Part shown: positions 1 through 10,784 of the stretch, piece after piece
Layout of the letters: each line of letters starts with the position of its first letter
Numbering within the stretch: the stretch's first letter is position 1
Origin: Cristatella mucedo
Lineage: Eukaryota > Bryozoa > Phylactolaemata > Cristatellidae
Direction of reading: 5' to 3'
Assembly: GCA_009760855.2 (NCBI GenBank)
Contig: WPIO01000182.1
Span: 292,501-354,500 of the forward strand
Length of the DNA stretch: 62,000 nucleotides
Program-made: the position numbers and the translations under genes
The notes under the pieces: model-generated
The model's database searches: none
Seen by the model: the letters and a program-made list of their open reading frames with translations, nothing else
Told to the model about the DNA's origin: nothing

Positions 1-75
1 ATGTACTTGATAAAGCGCCCTCAGAGAACTCAATCTCTTTCTAGGCGCTTTACGTTTGCTGTCTAAAATCATCAT
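1..75 (-). mobile_element. L2-like LINE 3' tail fragment
   Basis: On the minus strand it reads as the recurrent tail AAAGCGCCTAGAAAGAGATT followed by GAGTTCTCTGAGGGCGCTTT. The same tail ends the better-preserved LINE at 12691. It is cut by the window edge. Confidence 0.8.
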
Positions 76-780
76 TACAATAGCCATGAAGAATTTTTTT
101 TACTTTTTCTTCTTTTTATAGAAGAATAAAACTGCTTTAGAACTCAAAACGCCATTTTGGATTGGCAACTGCTTACGTAAATTCATAGCTATGTCTACAG
201 ACAAGTTTTTAGGATATTATGATGTAATTAATTATGTATTTTACTTCTAGAAGCAATTGACAATTAAGCACTTTTTTCAAAACCCTACGTAGAGTCCAAA
301 TTTTATAAAAAAAAATATAATAATTTATATAAACTTACTTGATATTATGCCAATGCATTTTTTTTAAAGAACCTACTTTAAGAAGATGAACTTATTTGAG
401 AATTGAGGTTGATTGTGCGCCGACGAGGGTAAAGCCATGCCCTCATTGAAGAAGTTCTTTCTTTCACGTGACCCATCTCTTTCTCCTAGAGGAGGAGCAT
501 ATACGAGTCTCTAATTCCCGCTATTATATGCTCAGGCTTAGGATGAGGTCTCCGTGAAAAGCCACGTCCGCTCGTAGGTGCATGCGGTGTGTGTGCGATC
601 TCTCGGTGAATAAAAAGGCAGCCCGGAATTCTGAGCGCCATTTTCGCTCTTGGGGGAGAGCTAGGCCGAATGTGAGTATCAAGTCAGAGTCTGCTTTGAA
701 ATGGAACGAACGCATCGGCGGCCAATTCAACCGATTTACCTTGCGACCTTTCCTTCTGCTGTAAGCAATATCGTTGCCCA
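76..780. other. AT-rich intergenic DNA, no feature recognised
   Basis: The first half is AT-rich with homopolymer runs. I find no domain, splice-supported exon or repeat family here. Confidence 0.5.
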
Positions 781-1500
781 TCGGAAACAGCGCCAATGTA
801 CGCAGCAGACGCTGTCGTCGATATTTGCGAGTGACTTCCAGACAGTCGACGGTCAGACGATTTTTCGTAGGTCGCCTTAGCGACGAGTGCGTCCGCACTG
901 CAACAGTATCCGCCTGCAACGCAGCGAGCCCCGCCTGCGTAGAAGGAGGAGCGCTTCCAGACGACGACGTCGCGAAGGCGGCGGCGCTCGCCGTTCGCAC
1001 GCAGCGACCAGACGGTCGGTTGAAGCGAGCGCGTACCCGCGAGTCTCCTGGCCGCCCATCGTTTTCCTGCCACGTCGAGCATCCAGGTCTCCTGCTTGTC
1101 CACAAACGCCAAGCAGGCGTAGCTCGCCTGCTGCTCGCGGCGGCGGCAGCAGCCATCTGCTGCAGCCGCCGCCGCCGCACCGCCGCCGGTCAATCCGAAC
1201 TCTTCCACTAGCTCGCTGACGATATCGACGGAAGCCGAGGCGGTGCGGCCTCGCTCCAGACCCGACCTGCAAACATGCGGCGGCAGCGCTTATCCAAACG
1301 ACTCAGCTCAGTCCACCCGGGTTGTCAAGAGGTCAGGCCGCACCGGGTTTTGATTGGCGCGTGGCGCACGAGCTGCATTTTGCTGGGAGCGCTTGCGATC
1401 CCAGATGCTGTGTCGTCATAGCTGATCTTGTAGCGAGCCCTAGCAGCACTGTCGGCCGTGCCTAGGAAGGCCGGCTGACCGAGTGAGCACTCTCCTGGCA
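781..1500. other. CpG-dense block, no gene supported
   Basis: GC-rich with GCC/GCG runs around 1135-1190. Several overlapping frames are open on both strands. One minus-strand frame (about 1040-1150) reads plausibly as protein but has no matching neighbour exon. Confidence 0.4.
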
Positions 1501-2080
1501 CCGCCGCGTCCGTATCCTCATTTCGGGATTAGCTAAACTCGTACTATTAATGGAGCCAGATGTCTTACGGGATCTTCTTTTCGTTTTACGGCAAGACGCA
1601 AAATTAAAAAGGAACGGTTAGCTTACCTAAAAGTCGTATTCATACAGCGGCAGAAGAGAGAGTGAGAGAGTCGTAACGTCTAACATTTCCGTTGACAATG
1701 GGCAATTGGGAATTTCCTTCTACAACTCACGATCTGGATCGTGACAAGCGAGTGCCTTACCCCGAGGCAAAGACCCTGGCGGTAAAGATGATTTCGTCGA
1801 AGAAAATAAGAGCCTCGAGCTGGCACTGTAACCTGGAAGTAGCTTGTCGAAAAGGAAATGCGATGCGGGTTCGCGGCTCTCCAACAGTGCTATTCTCGTG
1901 CTAGATGACAGCCGCATTCTCTTTCCGCTTCGAGTCGCGTGCTTTTGCCTTGAGCCGTGGGAAAGCGCCGGTTCTAGCAAGTGCAAGCTGCTGCACGCGC
2001 CAATTAGAGGATCGCGCGCATTTAGAGTCGCAGAATCCAGAGTCGGAAGCAGTAGCCACGACGTGGCAAAGAAAACGCCT
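1501..2080. other. intergenic DNA, no feature recognised
   Basis: Mixed-composition sequence. Short open frames occur but none shows a recognisable motif or repeat family. Confidence 0.4.
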
Positions 2081-2082
2081 CG

Positions 2083-2152
2083 CGGTGCCTTGTGGTGCCT
2101 TGTGGTGCCTCGTGGTGCCTTGTGGTGCCTCGCGGTGCCTCGCGAGGTTCGA
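2083..2152. repeat. 10-bp minisatellite (GTGGTGCCTT type)
   Basis: About seven head-to-tail copies of a 10-bp unit varying between TGTGGTGCCT and CGCGGTGCCT. The matching Arg/Ala/Pro- or Val-rich frames are by-products. Confidence 0.85.
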
Positions 2153-2514
2153 TGACGTAAGAAAAACTTGCCGCCAGGAGCACAAATACCCTCGCAAATA
2201 TCACAAATATGCTTGCGGGTCCAGTCCGTCTACGCCAGTCGCCGCAAAAGATTTTATCAAATTGGAGAGGCAGTGCTCACTATGTTTCACGGCTGTTGGC
2301 GATTTGAGCGTCAATTTGAGCTCCGCTGTTCACCACGACTGAATAAGAAGAATAGTACTCTCTTCGGGTATAGTGTAGGACCGAAAAATCAGATCAGCAA
2401 GCGCCTGCGTCGGACTGCGCATGAGCTCGAGAACCGGACCCGGAATCTGACGCTCTCTCGTCGTGGAGGTCGAAAATCCGTGATGCGAACCGACAGCCGC
2501 TTAGGCTTTGAGTT

Positions 2515-2580
2515 CCCTATAGAAAGCTCTCCGGTTCAACACCCACGTAGTCACAGTGGCTTTGTGGGGGGTACAGACAG
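2515..2580 (+). mobile_element. LINE family-2 3' end fragment
   Basis: The stretch CTATAGAAAGCTCTCC...CCCACGTAGTCACAGTG and on to GGCTTTGTGG matches the 3' ends at 42300, 43500 and 51460. This is a second LINE family whose tail is (TTACA)n-like. Confidence 0.55.
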
Positions 2581-2890
2581 ACGGAGATCGGTTGCATCAA
2601 ATTTCTAGCCGGCTACAAAACAAGTGGACTTGAAGCTGGATTTGCAGGATAGCTCAACAGGATTTTCAGGATAGAGCTACGGGTTTGCCTACGTGAAATA
2701 CAGCTGCTACCTACTTGGGTAATTTCGGACGAGCTTCTCGATGGCAATTTAATTTTCAATAAATTTCCATACATCCTAACATTTGCTGAACAAGCGGCTT
2801 TCCGAAATTGTTCGATTGTGACACTTGGACTTCCCGCTTAATCGCGAAGCTTACTCAAGTCACGCGTCGGGCCCTGATTAGTTAGAATTT

Positions 2891-3200
2891 GGCGGCTCCT
2901 AGTTGCACTGCCGATTCTGTAACACAACTATATTTTTTGGCGGCTCCTATTTGCACTGCCGATTCTGTAACACAACTATATTTTTTGGCGGTTCCTAGTT
3001 GCACTGCCAATTCTGTAACACAATTATATTTTTTGGCGGCTCCTAGTTGCACTGCCGATTCTGTAACACAACTATATTTTTGGCGGCTCCTAGTTGCACT
3101 GCCGATTCTGTAACACAACTATATTTTTTGGCGGCTCCTAGTTGCACTGCCGATTCTGTAACACAACTATATTTTTTGGCGGTTCCTAGTTGCACTTCCT
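2891..3200. repeat. 48-bp minisatellite, six copies plus a partial
   Basis: Units start at 2891, 2939, 2987, 3035, 3082, 3130 and (partial) 3178. Each begins GGCGGCTCCTAGTTGCACTG and ends in a T-run. One unit is 47 bp because it lacks a T. Copies are over 90% alike by eye. A 48-bp unit keeps frames open on both strands, which explains the repetitive ORFs here. Confidence 0.95.
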
Positions 3201-3615
3201 CATATCAAGAGGTGCCTTTTTATTGCGAAATCCCACTGACAGACCTTGCGTGCTGGTCCAGCAAAGTAACACTTAGCAAAGCCACAGCATGATGCAATGA
3301 CGTGACCCGGTGGCGGGTAATGCACCGCCCTGCGCACGCCCTACCTGACGAAGTCCTGCGCAAGAAGAGAGCCATCTGGTGCCGATGGACAGCCGTCAGA
3401 CGGCTCTGAGAGCGTTGCGACGCAGCAGGCGGTAACTCCGCACTCATTGGCGCCAGCGTCGACGCCCCGCATCCAGGCTGGCTTTGTCGCCACGATTGCG
3501 AAAACTGCTCCGCTGTCGCCAATGCATGCTTTCGCGCACTAAAACAGACAATCGGTGCGTCCTTGTTTGCATCAAACGAGAGACTCGTACGATTATCTCT
3601 CTTTAGCCGTCCGAT
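3201..3615. other. unassigned GC-moderate sequence
   Basis: No domain is recognised. A minus-strand open frame of 141 codons covers it but is not protein-like. Confidence 0.35.
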
Positions 3616-3617
3616 CG

Positions 3618-3708
3618 CGTTTCCTTTGCAGCAAATGTAAAGCACCTAGAAAAAGATTGAGTTCTCTGAGGGCGCTTTATCGATGGTCTTATTATTATTA
3701 TTATTGAT
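3618..3708 (+). mobile_element. L2-like LINE 3' tail fragment
   Basis: GCAAATGTAAAGCACCTAG, then AAAAAGATTGAGTTCTCTGA and GGGCGCTTTATC, followed by (ATT)n. It is the same tail as at 1-75 but in the opposite orientation. Confidence 0.85.
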
Positions 3709-3709
3709 C

Positions 3710-4916
3710 GGTACGTATGGGTCGTAGATGTGACGTAAGGATCGTAGCGAATGGACCTAGCGATCAATCAGAAACATCTTGTCGATGAGTTATAAATATT
3801 GCTGTTACTGTAGCAGTTTATTTACAATTTGCGGGAGTGCTTGTCAATCGGTATCATTACCAATCGTGAGGCCCGCCGCCGGTGACCGAAAGCTTAGGAG
3901 GATATTATACAAATACCTTGGTTGCTAGCATAATAATTGTTTATACATTTTCCAATGCAATGCTGACGCGGCGACCTACTTTTGAATTTCGATCGTGCTA
4001 AATATTTAGTTAAACGACCATACTGACTATCAGGATGTGACTCTTATTAGTTCACATAACTGAGCGAAGCCGGTAAAGAATATCCGGCAAAATAATTTTA
4101 AAGTAAAAGCCGGTTAAGCATGCGAGTTGTAATGCGGGCTTGATGCCACATGCTTGGTGCCATATTTCGCTCCAATCTAAAGATGAGCGTTAATGACTAT
4201 GTAGACGTGTGGCTACGAATTGACTATTCTTGATAGTGAGCTAGGCAGTGACAACCTCTGGCCTTACACTATTCGACAGTTTTGCCTTAGATCTATGCTG
4301 GTACGAGCACAATTTTCAGCTGTGCATATAAGAGCTGCCGCTGGCAGCCTGCATAATTCCATCCTATGACATCGTAATCGGATCTCGGACTTTGTATTTA
4401 AGGAGTGCTCGAGCAGCCGAGTCAGCTTGAACGAAAGCAAAATTGCCTACTAGCTTAGTCGCAATGGTTTCGCGTCTCATGAAGCTCCCATTTTATTGTA
4501 ATGGACCGGGATTTCAGATTGCTGCGGTACGAGCGCGGAGAGACTTCCGGATGAGACCTCTCGATGATAATGCGAAGAGAACTCAGAGACCTCAGAGACC
4601 TGACTCTTGAGAATGCTCGTTTGGACCGACAAGCTGCATCCGGGTTGCATTTCAGAGTCGCGAAACCGCAATTGAGGGCCATACTGCGGTCGCGTACACA
4701 GATAACTTTTAACATTAGCATTCTGCTGAAGAAAAAGTTGACGCAAAAATATCTCGCAGTTAAAATTCTGCACGTCCTCAAGGGGGCCGATCAAGCCAAT
4801 TTGAGATATACTGTCTTTATTCTGATTCTGGTAGGAATCAGTAACTCGCTTCCTTTAATTTTAGGTGTCCATTGGTGCGGTCCTTAGCAACAGATTGTCA
4901 CATCGACGTCCAATCT
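3710..4916. other. intergenic DNA, no feature recognised
   Basis: Mixed composition. No repeat family, domain or splice-supported exon was seen. Confidence 0.4.
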
Positions 4917-5035
4917 ACAATACAAATTAGTATTAATATTATTAGCTAATATATTAATATAATATACAATATATAATATATTAATGTTATATATTAATAT
5001 TATAAATTAATATTAATAATAACAAAACATATTTT
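4917..5035. repeat. AT-rich palindromic (TAATATTA) tract
   Basis: More than 90% A/T, built of overlapping ATATTAAT and TAATATTA motifs that fold back on themselves. Confidence 0.7.
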
Positions 5036-5099
5036 GTAATTAGCTCCGGTTATGCGCCCAGTATCGCCACGTTTACACGTCTCTAGCGATATTCAACGC

Positions 5100-5900
5100 C
5101 ACTTTGGTTCATTACTTAGATCTGTGACCTGTCACTGCCCTTCGCGGCTTTTACTTTTAGCTCGCTAACGCCGCCGCGAGAAGCATCGTCGGCTCGAAGA
5201 GCATCGAAGCCGGGTCGCCGCAGCGGGCGCCACTCCGGCGTCTGATTTAGTGCGTGGCCACGTCGGCACCCGACGCCAGCGAGGTCTGGCTGCCGGCTGC
5301 GGCAGCCCACTCCCACTCGTGCCGCCCACTCTCAAGCGATGCCGCGGGCGGGCGAGGTCGCGAACTCGACAAAAGCCTCCCCTTTCGAAGGCTCCCCGAG
5401 CTCGCTCCGCAGCGCTGGCGGCTACCGGACGGTCTCCCTCGTATCCCTCCGCCGCTCGTCCCCCCCCCCACCGCCAGCACCACCCCGTCGTCGCTGCTCG
5501 CGCTGCCGCTACGGCTACCGCCTCGAGGACGCGGCCGCCGGTCGGCGTTCAACGTCACGTGACCCCCTCCCGCCGCGCCCCCCCCACCGCGATCCGAGCC
5601 CGGCTTCTGCACGCTAGATGCCTTCGCTGCGGCGGCGCCCTCGCAAGAGGGCGCTCATTTTCTCGCCGCGTCCGATCGATAGCTGCCGAGCGCGCGGGCG
5701 GCGGCGGACTCGCTGGAATTAATAATTGGTTTGCCGCCGCCGCCGCCGAGCGCAGACTTTCGCGCCCCGAGCTCGCGTGCGTCAGCCCCGCGGCGATGAA
5801 GAGGCAGAGCACGATGGAGAGCAGCCCGAAGAGCTGAGACGTAGCTCTGCTCTTCTGCTCTGCCTAATTGGCTCTTGCGAGCGGGCGCCCGCGGCGCCCG
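5100..5900. other. CpG-dense block, no gene supported
   Basis: GC-rich with overlapping open frames on both strands that are rich in Arg, Ala, Ser and Pro. No frame shows a recognisable domain. It abuts a LINE fragment. Confidence 0.4.
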
Positions 5901-5914
5901 CGGCGCCACCTACC

Positions 5915-6597
5915 AGCCCGCAACCGGCAACCTGCGCGATTGGGGAGCTCTGTGCACTCGGTGCAAAACTCGGCAGCCTCAGGCTCGTGAGCGTCGTCGC
6001 GAGCGTCGCTGCGGTGCGACCGCTTCTCGCTGACCTGCGCTGGCTCCCAGTCAAGCAGCGCACCAGTCAAGTAGCATCGGCTTCAAGGTTCTGCCACTTA
6101 CTTTAAGGTCTCTTCATTCTTTGGTTCCAGCCTAAATATCGGACCGACTTCGCACCCCCCCCCGCCACCAGGCCAGACATAGTACCACACGCTTTTCTGA
6201 CTCAAAACATTTGGCTATACAACGTACGAACCTCAAATGCTATGGAGATCGTGCCTTTAGTTCGTATGCTCCCAAAGCCTGGAACTCACTCCCGACTGAC
6301 GTCAGGACACCCTCAGACTTGATGACATATAAAAAGAAGCTAAAAATGCGTTTTTTATCACAGCATTTAGTGGGTCATTGTGATTCGTCCTTTGCGTGCT
6401 TATGCGTGCTGACACTGGACATGCTACCACTAACCATATTTCACATGTTTACACTTTGCATGTCGCCTCTTGTTGACATTGTGCATGCTGACGCCGCTCA
6501 TTATTTTATCATGCTTCCTTTACAGCGGAAGTAAAGGGCCCGGAAAGAGATCAGGTTCGCTGAGGGCGCTATACCAATGTATCATTATTATTATTGC
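5915..6597 (+). mobile_element. L2-like LINE, C-terminal and 3' end, degenerate
   Basis: Translated pieces match the reverse-transcriptase C-terminal region seen at 12.1-12.5 kb (LRWLPVKQR, then RTNLKCYGDRAFSSYAPKAW). Stops and frameshifts break it. It ends GAGGGCGCTATACCAATG then (ATT)n. Confidence 0.85.
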
Positions 6598-6688
6598 TAT
6601 TACTGCCCTCTCCATCCGGAAGCGTGACGAGATGAGCCCGTGGCGCCGAGCGGCGCCGGCGGCAAGCTCGGATGGTTCGCTCGCGTAC

Positions 6689-6838
6689 CTGGAGGCTGCT
6701 CGCCGGCTCGGCGTTCCTTCTTGGGTAATACACGACCTCCTGGGCTTCGCCCAGCGGCCTGACGCAGTTCACGCCGAATACGACGATCGCATCCACTTCC
6801 TCCGGCGGGACCACAACGAATGAGTCGGACAGCGGCAT
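6689..6838 (-). CDS. possible minus-strand first coding exon (speculative)
   Basis: From an ATG at 6838 the minus strand reads 50 codons with G/C-ending codons and non-repetitive protein-like content (MPLSDSFVVVPPEEVDAIVV...). It ends CTCCAG|GTACGC, a plausible phase-0 donor. The surroundings are CpG-rich with a (CT)n tract upstream of the ATG. I do not recognise the family and found no convincing next exon, so this may be chance. Confidence 0.2.
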
Positions 6839-6938
6839 CGTCGCTGCGGTTTCTCCGTCGCCTTCGTCGCTTCGGGCACCGCACCCTCGCGTCCAGCGGC
6901 TCAGCTGGTCGCCGTGTAGTGGCGCTGCTGCCCAGCGA

Positions 6939-6941
<3 letters not shown>

Positions 6942-6985
<44 letters not shown>

Positions 6986-6993
6986 TCTCTCTC
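6942..6993. repeat. (CT)n microsatellite
   Basis: About 25 CT dinucleotides with one CA interruption. Confidence 0.95.
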
Positions 6994-8560
6994 GAGGGCG
7001 TTTGGCGGCCGCGCCTCAGCTGCCTAGCGCCGTTTAGCACGCACCCGTCTCTTCCGCCGTGTCTGCTCGAAAGTACCTGCGCGGGAGCGAGCGAGCCAGA
7101 GTGCGAGAGTGCGCGAGCGAGCGTGACTAAGCGGCGGCGGCTTCCGGCTTCGCGCCGAAGGCGGCAGCTCCGCCGAGTCGCGCTGCGGCGGCGGCGGCGG
7201 CGCAGAGCAGCAGGAAACCGCGTCCGGCGCAGTGCGACAGAAAGCAGTCGCGACCGGAAGAAGCGGGCGAAAGCGTCGCGGGCAGAAGAGCTTACCGCGC
7301 GCAGCCTCGAGGGCGGTAAGCTCGGCCACGCGGCCGACCACGTCCAGCAATTTGTCGGACGCTCGGCGGCCGCAGGGCGTCTAGGCGCGATCTAAAAAAT
7401 CGATGGCATCAAAAGGTAGGAACGCTCGCGTGCGACATCTGTAGGGGTGCGGGTCGCTAAGCCTCGCTCCGGCGCGAGCCAATCCGAGCGAGCGGCGACC
7501 GCGCGCCGGCTTGAGCGACCGACGGCGCTATTTCTCAATTCCACCGGAAGGCCGGCATTCCTGCGAATCGATCGATCGGGGCTCGAATTGCAACTGCAAC
7601 GCCCTGCTGGCTGCAGCAAAACGCCGGAGCGAAGTTCGCGCAATCATTCCAAGGTCAGGCAGCGACAGGCGAGCGCAGTTCTTGTGAAAGGGACTTGACT
7701 AGGAGTCGCAAAGATGAGGCGCTAGCCGCCCGCCGCCAGCGCAGCTACCCCAGAAAAAGTGGTGGGCGGCGATGGAGAGTGTAGCTGTCTCCGCGCCTCC
7801 GAAGCACCCCCTAACGGACGAAAAACCTTGGCTCTCGGGCACCCACGCATCCGGTACAACGACGCGCAGTGCTACTACCGCAGCGAGACTGCTGGCGCGC
7901 TGCCCTATTGACGATCGGACGCCGGACGCTCGGGCGATGACGCGCCGCGAGGAGAAATCGGTCCGCTCACCCGCACTACCGCCGCAATCGATACGGTGAG
8001 ATGCGCTGAAGTGCTTCCGAGGCCGCCAGCGCTAGCAGCGGCAGCGAACTGACCGCGGGCGGCGCCCGCGTAACAATTCCGGAGCGTCGATGGCGGCGGT
8101 GCGGAACGTCGCTACTTTGGTCCGTTAAAGCCAGGCTCGCAAGATTATTTCCGAGACTTCCTTGGACCGACGTCGCGAGCGGACCTGGAGAGACGGCTGG
8201 CGTCATTAAGTTTCGTTTTCGCCACCGTCGGCTCAGAAACGCGCTCCTCCGCGCCGTTAGCACTCGGGTCAGCAGGCCGCCCGCGGCTATGACCTTGCGG
8301 CAGGGATGACGCTATTCCTCGTCGCGATCTGCACTGGGCCGTCTGCAAGGGCAAGGATAAGCCCATCGCTCGTCGTCGGTGGTAGGCGGCGCGTGCCGGG
8401 ATTCTCGCGACCGCAGGTCGTCTCGGAAAGGTTGAAAAAGTCCAAGCAAAAGCTACCGGGAAAAGCCGTTGCCCGGCAGCAAGTGCTTGACGGCTGCTCA
8501 CCTTCGACAAACGCCGTCTGTCTTTGCCAGCAACTCGTCAAAGTCGCGGAGGCACGATAG
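6994..8560. other. CpG-rich region, no gene supported
   Basis: GC- and CpG-rich with GGC runs around 7180-7205. The frames are Arg/Ala/Ser-rich without domains. It could contain promoter or UTR sequence. Confidence 0.35.
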
Positions 8561-9505
8561 GCGGATGGAGGCGAGCGCTGGAGTGTCTTTTAAAGTAAAG
8601 CGATAAAAGTGTGCGCCGTTATTACGTGCGCGCTCAGCAGCCAGGAAAATGATCTCGCACGCGCAACGACGTCAAGATGGGTGACCTTTGCTGGAGGAAG
8701 AGAAGAGTGGAGGCCCCCTCATACCGCGCGCGGCGACTGCGAAAATAGAGAGCACCGTGAGCGCCCGCCGCTCACCTTCGGCATTTCCCCAGCAGTTTCC
8801 TTTCGCCATCGCTTGCGATATAGATTTCAGCACTATACGGTCTGCACGCGGACAAGCCAAGAGAAATCGCTGTCGCCGACGCATGTCTACCGACGACGCA
8901 GAAACGAGGCAACTCCGTTCGCGCGTTCTTCATAGCGCCTGAAAATATTGAACAGGTTGACAATCCTGTCGCCGCGAAGCGGTTGTCATTTACGGAAGAG
9001 TCGACCTGCTCGATGGCATCGCAATATGGCAACTGCCTTGCGTCATTGACAGAGAGAATGTACGCAGAAATAGCACGAATCCTCCCGGCTGCAGTTCTCT
9101 GATTTAAGAAAAAGCAACTGCCGCATTATAACTAGATTAAGGAGCGATTCGTCTAGACTTTCAGCTATGGGCCAACTTTCTGCTAAGAGCAAACTACCCA
9201 CAGCAGAAAGTTCGTATTTACATCAAATAAACATTTTTAAAGTGATATATATCATCGGTTTAGGATTTGGCTTTAAGGTTTGCAATAAGGGCTTGATGAT
9301 TAGTCTTTTAATTGTTGGCGCTTTAGGTTGAGGAAGTAACTCAAAACCCAAAGCGTTAAAAAAATTAGATTGTTTTCTCAGGATGAAATTCTCCCAATCC
9401 TTGGATTTTTCATTTTTAGCATTTCTTGCTCTTATTCGATGTCTACCTTCAAGCCTGACTCTACTGCTCCCCTTGTGAATTTCATCTCCCAGGACAAGAA
9501 GATTA
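8561..9505. other. intergenic DNA, no feature recognised
   Basis: The sequence shifts from GC-moderate to AT-rich after about 9100. No family or domain was seen. Confidence 0.4.
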
Positions 9506-9507
9506 AT

Positions 9508-9523
9508 CTCCCCCCTCTCTCTC

Positions 9524-9580
<57 letters not shown>
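9508..9580. repeat. (CT)n microsatellite
   Basis: About 70 bp of CT repeats with two CG interruptions. Confidence 0.95.
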
Positions 9581-9582
<2 letters not shown>

Positions 9583-9599
9583 AGATCCCATGCCTACTG

Positions 9600-10765
9600 T
9601 TCTCCACTTGATTTACTGCTATACTTTATGACTGACATTTTAAATTTGGCCTTGGCCTCAGGTTCTTTTCCAGCACCCATTAAAGAGGCTATTTTTACGC
9701 TATTATTTAAAAATTAGACACTTGACTAGGAGAACTTGAGCAAATTCAGCCCAATAACCCTACTGTGAGTTCTATCAAAGACAACCGCAATGAGAAGTGT
9801 TAGACAAAAAACTCCAATTAAAGCATTAAAAAACATAGAAAAGAAGTTCTTGTCAGGATATAGAATAAACCATTCTACCTAGTCAGCATTGATGAAAGTT
9901 TATAGTGACCTCCCGAGAGCGAAGCACCTAAGCAGGTTCCGTCTGCTCTCTCAATAGTTTTCGATCCAATTGACCATACAATCCTTTTTGGGTGCCAGTT
10001 GTCTCGTCTAGACATAGCAGATACTGTGCTGCAATAACGCACGTCTTATGTCGGTGGGAAAATTAAAAGAGTAGAGATCAACGGAAACGATTATCCCGTG
10101 AGCCTTCGACTCATAAGTTGCCCCATGGAAGCGTTTTAAATCCACTTCCTTTTCAAATTTACAACCTCCCTCTTGCCGATGTAATCACCATGTACAATTT
10201 AGATTTCATTTCTATTCAAAGATACGCACTGCACGTGTGCTTTGATTATTCACTGCCTACCAGCATCTCAAACTCGCTCAGCAAGCATAACATTCGCACT
10301 CGGATGACAGAAAACATTCTGAAGTTAAGTGATGAAAAATCAACTTTGTATTTATCGGTAAGTTGGTTTTAAACAGAAACTCGAAAATGCAACGCTCCAA
10401 ATCGGCTCGACTAGCATATGCATGACCAAAATATGTAGCTTTCTAGACACATCGTAAGAGCCACATTGCAATGCTACTACTCACTTGTCTGCACTGACTG
10501 CCTTTCAAGCAGCGTATCGACTTGAAGATTCTCTTACTCGCCTTAAGGCTCCTACATTATCTTGTTCCAACCCCGCCAATCTGAATTAATTTCACATGAT
10601 TTTAACTCGTGTCGCCGCCACCTGCTCGTCTGAATTTGGACTCGTTCTGACTGTGCCCCATATTGGCAGTATTTCTCACTAACTTCAAATCATGTGAAGA
10701 TCGTGCCTTAAGTCGCTGTGATTTCTGTTCACGAAGATGCTTACTTAATAAAGGCTGCTAAAAAG
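9600..10765 (+). mobile_element. L2-like LINE relic, reverse-transcriptase region
   Basis: Fragments in several frames resemble L2/CR1 reverse transcriptase: LALASGSFPAPIKEAIFTLL, FSPITLL, SGYRINHST, then LPFKQRIDLKILLLALRLLH near 10500. It is heavily frameshifted with many stops and is clearly inactive. Confidence 0.7.
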
Positions 10766-10784
10766 AGCTCGTCTCCTAGAAACC

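Noticed and set aside
524-1272. Cluster of overlapping open frames on both strands
   Set aside because: CpG-dense composition explains them. Only a small protein-like patch is mentioned as speculative.
2882-3292. Repeat-protein frames with 16-residue units
   Set aside because: By-products of the 48-bp minisatellite; same effect on both strands and no start context.
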